Source: Paraburkholderia hiiakae
GTDB taxonomy: Bacteria > Pseudomonadota > Gammaproteobacteria > Burkholderiales > Burkholderiaceae
Direction of reading: 5' to 3'
DNA length: 64,000 nucleotides
Assembly (NCBI RefSeq): GCF_904848665.1
Contig: NZ_CAJHCQ010000012.1
Coordinates: forward strand, 124,001-188,000
Both the position numbers and the translations under genes were made by a program. The notes under the pieces were generated by a model that had not been told where the DNA came from, made no database searches, and worked only from the letters and a program-made list of their open reading frames with translations. How positions within the stretch are numbered: position 1 is the first letter of the stretch; every line of letters starts with the position of its first letter. Shown piece after piece: positions 1 to 6,464 of this stretch.

Positions 1-520
1 TGGCCGTTTCGGGCGAGCCTGATCCATTGGGCAGCGGCGGCGGAAAGCGCGGCACGAAAAAGCCCTTCTGCCCTTCCACGATCGCGCCTGCCGCCTGCAT
101 GGCCGTGAACGTCTTACGCACGGCGGCATTCGAATTGAAGAGCGCATGCTCGACGAAGGGTGGCAACGGGAAACTGTAGGCCGGCTGGCAGATCGTCTGC
201 CAGAACTCGCGCAGACGCGCCACGCGATGCTCAGGCGCATTGCCCGCGATGATGGCGGTATTGAGCGCGCCGATTGAAATGCCCGCGATCCAGTTGGGCG
301 CAATGCCGGCCTCGACGAGCCCTTCGTACACGCCCGCCTGATACGCGCCGAGGGCGCCGCCCCCCTGCAGCGTGAGCGCGATGGTTTCCCACTCTTTCGC
401 CTGCGCGCCGCACTGCGAAACGTGCGGCTGCGGCGCATTACCGATATGCGCGCCGGTATGCGCGCCGACCTCGTCGTCGACCGCGCTCGACTGGACCTGC
501 CCCTTCTTGCGTTGCGCCAT
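1..520 (-). CDS. Patatin-like phospholipase, C-terminal part outside the window
   Basis: Reading leftwards from an ATG at 520, the frame stays open to the window edge (about 173 residues seen). It carries the patatin hallmarks: a glycine-rich oxyanion loop GGGALGAYQAGVYEGL near residues 52-67 and the nucleophile elbow GISIG near residue 81. Patatins are Ser-Asp acyl hydrolases; the aspartate half lies beyond the edge. It starts 29 bases after the stop of the 3-hydroxybutyrate dehydrogenase gene on the same strand, so the two are probably one operon. That pairing suggests, but does not prove, a role in lipid or polyhydroxybutyrate turnover. Confidence 0.9.
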   Translation of the reverse strand, partial: MAQRKKGQVQSSAVDDEVGAHTGAHIGNAPQPHVSQCGAQAKEWETIALTLQGGGALGAYQAGVYEGLVEAGIAPNWIAGISIGALNTAIIAGNAPEHRVARLREFWQTICQPAYSFPLPPFVEHALFNSNAAVRKTFTAMQAAGAIVEGQKGFFVPRFPPPLPNGSGSPETA

Positions 521-549
521 TGCTGCGCCTCCTGCGCTCGATGTCTGCG

Positions 550-1353
550 TTATTGCATGAACCAGCCGTGGCTCACCACGAAGGACTGGCCCGTGAACGC
601 AGCGCTCGGGAACGCCGAGAGGAACAGCACGGTTTGCGCGACGTCCTCGACGGTCGTGAAAATGCCGTCCACCGTACCGCCGAGCATCACGCGCTTGACC
701 ACTTCTTCCTCGCTGATGCCGAGTTCCTTCGCCTGCTCGGGAATCTGCTTTTCCACGAGCGGCGTGCGCACGAAGCCCGGACACACCACGTGCGAGCGCA
801 CATTGTGCTTGCCGCCTTCCTTGGCGAGCACACGCGCGAGGCCGAGCAGCGCGTGCTTGGCCGCGACATAGGCCGACTTCAGCGGCGACGCTTCGTGCGA
901 ATGCACCGAACCCATGTAGATCACCACGCCGCCGCGGTCATCCTTGTACATGTGCTTGAGCACCGCCTTGGTGGTGAGGAATGCGCCGTCCACGTGGATG
1001 GCCTGCATCTTCTTCCAGTCGGAAAACGCGTAGTTCTCGATCGGGTTCACGATCTGGATGCCGGCGTTCGAGATGAGGATATCCACCGGACCGAGTTCGG
1101 CCGCGACGCGGTCGATACCCTGATTCACGGCGTCTTCATTGGTGACGTCCATGGCGACGCCGATGGCCTTGCCGCCTGCGCCCTTGATCTCTTCGGCCAC
1201 GGCGTCCGCGCCGCTCTGGTTCAGGTCGGCGATGGCGACTGCGGCGCCTGCCTGCGCGAGCGTGAGCGCGATCTGCTTGCCAATGCCGCTGGCCGCGCCG
1301 GTAACGACTGCGACCTTGCCATCGAGTTTCGAGTTCAGTGAGAGAGACGACAT
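550..1353 (-). CDS. bdhA: 3-hydroxybutyrate dehydrogenase (SDR family)
   Basis: A 267-residue short-chain dehydrogenase, the usual length for this enzyme, which oxidises (R)-3-hydroxybutyrate to acetoacetate with NAD+ in polyhydroxybutyrate breakdown. The Rossmann motif GAASGIGK lies near residue 19, NAG near 95, and the catalytic Ser and YVAAK motif in the middle of the protein. The lid GFVRTPLVEKQIPEQAKELG matches 3-hydroxybutyrate dehydrogenases rather than general SDRs. The start at 1353 has a strong GGAGGT ribosome site 5 bases upstream. It is first in a leftward pair with the patatin gene and is divergent from the aldo/keto reductase. Confidence 0.93.
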   Translation of the reverse strand: MSSLSLNSKLDGKVAVVTGAASGIGKQIALTLAQAGAAVAIADLNQSGADAVAEEIKGAGGKAIGVAMDVTNEDAVNQGIDRVAAELGPVDILISNAGIQIVNPIENYAFSDWKKMQAIHVDGAFLTTKAVLKHMYKDDRGGVVIYMGSVHSHEASPLKSAYVAAKHALLGLARVLAKEGGKHNVRSHVVCPGFVRTPLVEKQIPEQAKELGISEEEVVKRVMLGGTVDGIFTTVEDVAQTVLFLSAFPSAAFTGQSFVVSHGWFMQ

Positions 1354-1431
1354 CGGGCACCTCCAGGTGAGTGAACGGGACAGGATGAAACCTCGGAGCG
1401 CGCGCCGTCAAACCTGACGAATGGCTTATGC

Positions 1432-1445
1432 CATCCGGCCGGATG
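1432..1445. promoter_or_regulatory. Perfect 14-bp palindrome between divergent bdhA and aldo/keto reductase genes
   Basis: CATCCGGCCGGATG is a perfect inverted repeat in the 271-base divergent spacer. A dyad placed between two divergent genes is a plausible operator, but no regulator gene is adjacent and the match may be chance in GC-rich DNA. Confidence 0.3.
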
Positions 1446-1624
1446 TTGCGTCGCGGCCAACCGGGCTATTGTGCATGAACACGCGTGGTCGAAGCATCGA
1501 GCAAGACAGGCAAAAGAGTTTTTCGCCGCACCGCAAGGCGCAGCGCGGGAAGCCAGCCAACGCAAGCCCGTTCAGCAACAATGGCCAAGTCGTGCTAGCT
1601 TTATCGGCTCACAAGGAGGCGTTA

Positions 1625-2596
1625 ATGAACTATCGGCGACTGGGCCGCTCAGGCCTGCAGGTAAGCGAACTGTCCATCGGCTCGTGGGTTACCTATGGCA
1701 ACCAGGTCGACGCAAAGCTCGCACGCGAATCGCTCGCGGCGGCGCGCGACGCGGGCATCAACTTCTTCGACAATGCCGAGGCCTACGCCGGCGGCAAGTC
1801 GGAAGAGCTCATGGGCCACGCCCTCAAGGAGCTCGCGTGGCCGCGCGTGAGCTACGTGGTGTCGACCAAGTTCTACTGGGGTTTGAACGAAGCGCCCAAC
1901 CAGTACCACACGCTCAACCGCAAGTACCTCATGGACGCCATCGACGGCTCGCTCAAGCGGCTGCAGCTCGATTACGTCGATCTCGTGTTCTGCCACCGCC
2001 CCGACCCGAACACGCCGGTCGAGGAAACCGTCTGGGCGATGAGCGACATGATCACGCGCGGCAAGGCGCTTTACTGGGGCACCTCGGAGTGGAGCGCCGA
2101 CGAAATCCGCGCCGCGTGGGAAATCGCGGAGCGCCATCACCTGCACAAACCGGTCATGGAGCAGCCGCAATACAACCTGTTCCACCGCACGCGCGTCGAA
2201 GACGAATACCGCAGGCTCTACGAGGACATTGGCCTCGGCCTCACCACCTGGAGCCCGCTCGCCTCGGGCCTGCTCACCGGCAAGTACCGCGGCGGCGTGC
2301 CGTCGGGTAGCCGTGCGGAACTCCAGGGCTACGACTGGCTGCGCAAGAACGTCACGGACCCTGACAAGAACGAGATCGTCGGCAAGCTCGCCGAGTTCGC
2401 GAAACAACTCGACTGTTCGGTTGGGCAACTGGCGCTCGCGTGGATCCTGAAGAATCCGCGCGTAAGCACGGTCATCACCGGGGCCTCGCGTATCGAGCAG
2501 ATCGGTGAAAACATGAAGGCGCGCGACGTGGCGCAAAAGATCACGCCGGACATCAAGGCGCAGATCGAGGCGATCGTAGGCGACGCTTACGACTGA
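1625..2596 (+). CDS. Aldo/keto reductase (potassium-channel beta-subunit-like)
   Basis: A 323-residue NADPH-dependent oxidoreductase with an aldo/keto reductase barrel. The catalytic tetrad can be read: Asp and Tyr in FFDNAEAY, Lys in VSTKFYW and His in VFCHRPDPNTPVEETVWAM. The sequence resembles the AKR6/voltage-gated potassium channel beta-subunit branch (GRSGLQVSELSIGSWVTYG at the N-terminus). The frame is open further upstream, but the ATG at 1625 has a perfect AGGAGG ribosome site and matches the family N-terminus. The substrate cannot be told from sequence. Confidence 0.9.
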   Translation: MNYRRLGRSGLQVSELSIGSWVTYGNQVDAKLARESLAAARDAGINFFDNAEAYAGGKSEELMGHALKELAWPRVSYVVSTKFYWGLNEAPNQYHTLNRKYLMDAIDGSLKRLQLDYVDLVFCHRPDPNTPVEETVWAMSDMITRGKALYWGTSEWSADEIRAAWEIAERHHLHKPVMEQPQYNLFHRTRVEDEYRRLYEDIGLGLTTWSPLASGLLTGKYRGGVPSGSRAELQGYDWLRKNVTDPDKNEIVGKLAEFAKQLDCSVGQLALAWILKNPRVSTVITGASRIEQIGENMKARDVAQKITPDIKAQIEAIVGDAYD

Positions 2597-2643
2597 CGCC
2601 TCGCGTATGCCCGGAACGCGCGTCACGCTCACCAGCGTCGGAC

Positions 2644-2659
2644 GGGCTCACGTGAGCCC
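2644..2659. repeat. Perfect 16-bp palindrome after the aldo/keto reductase gene
   Basis: GGGCTCACGTGAGCCC is a perfect dyad 47 bases after the aldo/keto reductase stop. It has no T-run, so it is not a classical terminator; it could be a processing or Rho-associated hairpin. Confidence 0.4.
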
Positions 2660-2807
2660 ATCCGGGCGTCGACCGTATCTGCAGGTGACTCATTGCGGTG
2701 GCGTACAATACGCGGCCTCGCTGCGCGCGCCGCTACTTCGGTAGCGGCGCAGCAATCGCGCCGCCGCCGTCTTCCCCGTTCTCACCGGACCTCGTGTCCC
2801 GTCCATC

Positions 2808-3653
2808 ATGCTGAGCTACCGTCACGCCTTCCACGCCGGCAATCATGCCGATGTCCTGAAACACGCCGTCGTCGTGCAATTGCTGCATTACCTTGGCAAG
2901 AAGGACAAGGCGTACTGGTACATCGATACCCACGCGGGCGCCGGCGCCTATGCATTACGCGAAGGCTACGCCACGAAGAACGCCGAGTTCGACACGGGCA
3001 TCGGCAAGCTGTGGGGCCGCAACGACCTGCCTGCGGCGCTCTCAGACTACGTGGACGAAGTGGCGGCGCTGAATCCCGACGGCGAATTGCGCTTCTACCC
3101 GGGCTCGCCCTATCTCGCGTGGCGTCTCATGCGCGAGCAGGACCGCATGCGGCTCTTCGAATTGCACAGCACGGAAATCGACGTGCTGCGCCACCGCTTC
3201 CACGACGCGGGGCGCCGCGTGATGATCTACGCAGGCGACGGCTTCGACGGCATCAAGGCGCTCCTGCCCCCGCCGCCGCGCCGTGCGCTCGTGCTGATCG
3301 ATCCGTCTTTCGAGGACAAGCGCGACTACGCGCGCACGCTCGCGTGCGTGGAGGAAAGCCTCACGCGCTTCGCGAATGGCACTTATGCGGTCTGGTATCC
3401 GCAGGTCACGCGTCCCGAGTCGCAGCGCTTCCCGGAGCAACTCAAGCGCCTGCAGAACAAGAACTGGCTGCACCTCTCACTTTCGGTGAGCCATCCGCCC
3501 GAAGACGGCTTCGGCCTTTACGGCAGCGGCATGTTCATCCTCAACCCGCCCTACACGCTCGAAGCGACGATGAAAGAGGCGCTGCCCTGGCTTGTGAAAA
3601 CGCTCGGCCAGGACGCTGGTGCACAGTTCAAGATCGAATCGCGCGGCGACTGA
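2808..3653 (+). CDS. rlmJ: 23S rRNA (adenine(2030)-N6)-methyltransferase RlmJ
   Basis: A 281-residue protein of the RlmJ/YhiR family, which methylates A2030 of 23S rRNA with SAM. The start MLSYRHAFHAGNHADVLKH is the family signature, followed by the SAM-binding DTHAGAGAY near residue 41. The NPPY-type catalytic motif appears as LIDPSFEDKRDY. Length agrees with E. coli RlmJ (280). Expected to be monocistronic; it converges with the exported proline-rich protein on the other strand, leaving 27 bases between stops. Confidence 0.95.
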   Translation: MLSYRHAFHAGNHADVLKHAVVVQLLHYLGKKDKAYWYIDTHAGAGAYALREGYATKNAEFDTGIGKLWGRNDLPAALSDYVDEVAALNPDGELRFYPGSPYLAWRLMREQDRMRLFELHSTEIDVLRHRFHDAGRRVMIYAGDGFDGIKALLPPPPRRALVLIDPSFEDKRDYARTLACVEESLTRFANGTYAVWYPQVTRPESQRFPEQLKRLQNKNWLHLSLSVSHPPEDGFGLYGSGMFILNPPYTLEATMKEALPWLVKTLGQDAGAQFKIESRGD

Positions 3654-3680
3654 ACCGCGGATTCGCTCACGCGAGCCGCG

Positions 3681-4073
3681 TCACTGCCCAGACGGTAACG
3701 GCTGGGGAAGCGGCGGCGTTGGGCGATGAGGGGGGCGTGGCGGGCGCGGCGGCGGATTCGGCCGCCCGCCGCCCTGCTGCACTTCCACGTACGGCGCGAC
3801 GACATACGGCTGCGACGAATCCGGCACGAGACCCGCCGGCTGCGCCGCCTGCACCATCGGCTCGCGCGAGAGCGGCGCGTTTTGCAGAACCACGCCCGGT
3901 TGACCGTCGCTAATCCCTCTTTGCGTATCCAGAATCAGCGGCTGCCCCGCATGCACGCTGGCGCTAACGCACGCCATGACGATGGCGATCAGGCCCGCAC
4001 GCGCAACAGAAAAACGATGCAACGCGCGGCGCGGCGACACCAACGTGCGGTGGAAAATGCGGTCTTGCACCAT
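3681..4073 (-). CDS. Small exported proline-rich protein of unknown function
   Basis: A 130-residue protein of unknown function. After a short basic stretch there is a hydrophobic signal-like segment (AGLIAIVMACVSASVHAG) ending in an AxA-type cleavage site. The mature part ends in a tail dominated by Pro, Arg and Pro-His runs (PPPRPPRPPHRPTPPLPQPL). ATG 4073 is preferred because a GGGGG stretch sits about 7 bases upstream; in-frame starts further upstream reach 4124. The proline-rich tail would be extended and could bind a partner or span the periplasm, but no family is recognised. Confidence 0.6.
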   Translation of the reverse strand: MVQDRIFHRTLVSPRRALHRFSVARAGLIAIVMACVSASVHAGQPLILDTQRGISDGQPGVVLQNAPLSREPMVQAAQPAGLVPDSSQPYVVAPYVEVQQGGGRPNPPPRPPRPPHRPTPPLPQPLPSGQ

Positions 4074-4189
4074 GAATGGCCCCCGAAGTGAAAGCGACAC
4101 CATTGCTATGACGGCTTGTCGCAAAAAGACTTTACCTTACCGTCGTGGCAGGGCTCAGACTCTGTTCCATCGGCGGTGCAGAAATGACA

Positions 4190-4211
4190 AAGCCCCGCCA
4201 ATGCGGGGCTT
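4190..4211 (-). terminator. Rho-independent terminator of the DUF3563 gene
   Basis: The 9-bp arms AAGCCCCGC and GCGGGGCTT with a 4-base loop are followed on the minus strand by TTTGTCATTT, 58 bases after the stop of the DUF3563 gene. Confidence 0.75.
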
Positions 4212-4269
4212 GAGACTCTGCTGATCTCACCGGATCGCAACCCGGTCAGAATTCGCTTATAGCGTCGGC

Positions 4270-4419
4270 TTACAGCGAGCTGTAGCCAGTCGACTCGATC
4301 GAACGAATGCGCTGCTCGAGCTGGACGATATCGGCCGACGATGCGAGATACGCTTCGCGGCGGCGACGTTCAGCAGTTTCAAACCAGTTGCTCAGCTTTT
4401 CAAGAAGGAATGCAAACAT
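4270..4419 (-). CDS. DUF3563 family microprotein
   Basis: A 49-residue protein, MFAFLLEKLSNWFETAER followed by RRREAY and an amphipathic helix (ADIVQLEQRIRSIE). It matches the DUF3563 family common in Burkholderiaceae, whose function is unknown. The N-terminal amphipathic segment with aromatic residues followed by an Arg cluster suggests membrane or protein contact; this is inference. A GGAG lies about 13 bases before the start, a somewhat long spacing. It has its own promoter region with a tandem GGGATAACCC motif and its own terminator, so it looks like an independently transcribed small gene. Confidence 0.8.
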   Translation of the reverse strand: MFAFLLEKLSNWFETAERRRREAYLASSADIVQLEQRIRSIESTGYSSL

Positions 4420-4470
4420 GATGATGTGCTCCAAGGATTCGATTCGGCGATCCCCGGTGAATTTGCATCA

Positions 4471-4496
4471 GGGATAACCCTCATAAGGGATAACCC
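4471..4496 (-). promoter_or_regulatory. Tandem GGGATAACCC direct repeat upstream of the DUF3563 gene
   Basis: GGGATAACCC occurs twice (4471-4480 and 4487-4496), 16 bases apart start to start, in the AT-richer region just upstream of the DUF3563 gene. Each unit is itself nearly a dyad (GGG-ATAA-CCC). This arrangement suits a repressor or activator site; the cognate factor is unknown. Confidence 0.4.
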
Positions 4497-4644
4497 GCAT
4501 TATAGCGGTTGCACCGAACTTTGCTAGTGAATTGCCCGAATACCGTGCATTCCATTTTGGAATAACAGTAAGGTGTGAATCAGCATCATCATGTTTTATC
4601 GACACATTTTCCGGTAACTTCGCAGACACTTGGCGGCAATCATA

Positions 4645-4666
4645 CGAAAAAGCACCAACGTGGTGC
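4645..4666 (-). terminator. Rho-independent terminator of cueR
   Basis: On the minus strand the hairpin GCACCA-CGT-TGGTGC is followed by TTTTTCG, about 50 bases after the cueR stop. Confidence 0.75.
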
Positions 4667-4716
4667 GCGCAGCCAATCAGGTTGCGTCAATTTGCCCTGT
4701 GCGGTTGCACCTGCCT

Positions 4717-5142
4717 TCAGTGCGCGTGGCCGGGCTCGTGGCAGTCCGGCGTGGTCGTGGCGGCAAGCCGTTCGATGATCGGGCAGTCGGGCCGGTCGTT
4801 GCCCTGGCAGTGCGAGGCCAAATGAGCGAGCGTGTCGCGCATCTGGGACAGTTCGGCGATGCGCTGGTCGAGTTCGGCGACATGTTCGAGCGCGATCGAC
4901 TTGACCTCGGCACTCGCACGCGAGCGGTCGTGCCAGAGCGCCAGCAGGCGCCGGATGTCGTCCACCAGAAAGCCGAGCCGGCGCGCCTGCCGGATGAAGC
5001 GCAGCGAATGCACCTCCTGCGCGCCATAGACCCGGTAGCCGGACTCCGTGCGCCCTTTGGGCGCCAGCAGCCCGACACTTTCGTAGTAGCGAATCATTTT
5101 TGCCGTGACGCCCGATTCGCGCGCCGCTTCGCCGATGTTCAC
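4717..5142 (-). CDS. cueR: Copper-responsive MerR-family regulator CueR
   Basis: A 141-residue MerR-type activator. The N-terminal winged HTH (VNIGEAARESGVTAKMIRYYE) is followed by a dimerisation helix and a C-terminal metal loop with Cys in SHCQGNDRPDCP, matching the two-cysteine loop of CueR/HmrR; a His-rich tail (CHEPGHAH) follows. The start is taken as GTG 5142: it gives the family N-terminus and has AGGAG 6 bases upstream. An ATG at 5175 is open in frame but lies inside the -10 element of the operator-promoter, so it is unlikely to be used. It probably senses Cu(I) and controls itself and perhaps the adjacent copZ-like gene. Confidence 0.9.
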   Translation of the reverse strand: MNIGEAARESGVTAKMIRYYESVGLLAPKGRTESGYRVYGAQEVHSLRFIRQARRLGFLVDDIRRLLALWHDRSRASAEVKSIALEHVAELDQRIAELSQMRDTLAHLASHCQGNDRPDCPIIERLAATTTPDCHEPGHAH

Positions 5143-5173
5143 GCCGTTCTCCTGCTGTTTGATCAATGGCTTC

Positions 5174-5204
5174 ATCGTACACCTTCCCATGATGGGAAGG
5201 TCCA
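5174..5204 (-). promoter_or_regulatory. CueR operator-promoter of cueR
   Basis: The dyad ACCTTCC-N7-GGAAGGT (5181-5201) is a perfect CueR/HmrR box. On the minus strand it sits between a -35-like TGGACC and a -10-like TACGAT with a 19-bp spacer, the over-long spacing typical of MerR-family promoters. In the plus direction no fitting -10 is seen, so the box drives cueR itself. Confidence 0.85.
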
Positions 5205-5292
5205 GCGCGACCACCGGCCCAGGCTGGCATAATCCGCCGGCGGCCTCATATCGAGTAGTAGCAAGCCTCAATCTCTGAAAAAGGAACACACG

Positions 5293-5499
5293 ATGATCCA
5301 GTTCAACGTCGAAGGCATGAGCTGCCAGCACTGCGTAGGCGCCGTCACGCGCGCGATCCACGAGCACGACGCGCAAGCCAGGGTCGAGATCGATCTGGCC
5401 GCCGGCCGCGTGAAGGTCGAATCGAGCCAGAGCGCCGAAGTCCTGAAGTCGGCGATCGACGAAGCCGGCTACACCGTGGTCGGCACGGCCAGCGTCTGA
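5293..5499 (+). CDS. copZ: Heavy-metal-associated (HMA) copper chaperone, CopZ-like
   Basis: A 68-residue HMA-domain protein with the metal-binding motif GMSCQHCV (MxCxxC) near residue 9 and the end EAGYTVVG typical of the ferredoxin-like fold. Such proteins bind Cu(I) in the cytosol and pass it to a P-type ATPase or CueR. An AAGGAA ribosome site precedes the ATG. A CATAAT -10-like element lies at 5228-5233, separate from the cueR box. No copper ATPase is present in this window, so the partner must be elsewhere. Confidence 0.9.
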   Translation: MIQFNVEGMSCQHCVGAVTRAIHEHDAQARVEIDLAAGRVKVESSQSAEVLKSAIDEAGYTVVGTASV

Positions 5500-5510
5500 C
5501 AGGCCGCGCC

Positions 5511-6434
5511 ATGTTCAAGGTTGCCGTGATCGGCGCGTCCGGCCTGCTAGGTCGCGCCATAGTCCGCGAACTCGCAGCAGTTACCCCCTGGCAGGTCGTG
5601 CCGACCGCGTTCCGCCACGGCGGCCCGCAGCAAACCGTGCTCGACGTGCGCGACGCGCAAGCCGTGAACGCGTTCGTCGAGCACGAGGCGCCCGACGCGA
5701 TCGTGCTGGCCGCCGCCGAGCGCCGCCCCGACGTGTGCGAGCACGATCCGGCGGCAGCGCGCGCGCTCAATGTCGATGCGGTGCGCAGCGTCGCCGCGGC
5801 GGCGCGGCGGCGCGGCGCGTGGGTGCTCTCGATTTCCACCGATTACGTGTTCGACGGCACGCAGCCGCCCTACCGCATCGACGACACGCCGAATCCGCTC
5901 AACGCCTATGGTCACAGCAAGCTCGAAGGCGAGCAGGCCCTGCTCGAAACCAGCGACAACACTCTCGTGCTGCGCCTGCCCTTGCTGTACGGACCGATCG
6001 TCGGCTGGCACGAATCCGCGGTCACGAGCCTCGTGCCGGCCATCCTCGCTGCGGGAGAGCCCGGGGCACAGGCGGCGCCGATGGACGCGTGGGCTACGCG
6101 CTACCCCACTTTCACGCCCGATGTGGCGTTCGTGATCCGTGAGCTGCTGCTGCGCTGCGCGGACGGCGCTCCCGTGCGCGGCGTCGCGCAATGGTCCGGC
6201 GACGAGCCGATGACGAAGTACGACATCGCCCAGCGGATCGCGCACGCACTTGGCATAGAGGCGCGTCTGCTCGCACAGCCGACGCCCACCGACGCCACGC
6301 CGCGCCCACGCAACTGCCATCTCGATTCGAGCCGTCTCGAAACGCTGGGCATGGGCCGCCGCACGCCGTTCGACGCGGCGATTCGCGCCGTGCTCGACGC
6401 TTTCATGAGCGACGGCGAGCAGCGAAACACGTAG
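5511..6434 (+). CDS. RmlD-like NAD(P)-dependent sugar-nucleotide reductase (extended SDR)
   Basis: A 307-residue extended SDR. The nucleotide motif GASGLLG is at residues 8-14, the catalytic-type YGHSK in the middle, and TDYVFDG ahead of it is characteristic of RmlD-like dTDP-4-dehydrorhamnose reductases and MAT2B-like proteins. It begins 11 bases after the copZ-like gene and may be co-transcribed with it, although a link to copper is not evident. No other rhamnose genes are nearby, so a substrate should not be assumed. Confidence 0.8.
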   Translation: MFKVAVIGASGLLGRAIVRELAAVTPWQVVPTAFRHGGPQQTVLDVRDAQAVNAFVEHEAPDAIVLAAAERRPDVCEHDPAAARALNVDAVRSVAAAARRRGAWVLSISTDYVFDGTQPPYRIDDTPNPLNAYGHSKLEGEQALLETSDNTLVLRLPLLYGPIVGWHESAVTSLVPAILAAGEPGAQAAPMDAWATRYPTFTPDVAFVIRELLLRCADGAPVRGVAQWSGDEPMTKYDIAQRIAHALGIEARLLAQPTPTDATPRPRNCHLDSSRLETLGMGRRTPFDAAIRAVLDAFMSDGEQRNT

Positions 6435-6464
6435 CGCGCGAGCCAGCCGCTCTCCAGCGAATAT

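Larger units (their letters stand above)
4420..4716. other. Intergenic region between the DUF3563 gene and cueR
   Basis: No gene is supported here. The stretch is clearly more AT-rich than its surroundings and holds the tandem GGGATAACCC motif near its left end and the cueR terminator at 4645-4666. The rest shows no readable structure. Confidence 0.6.
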
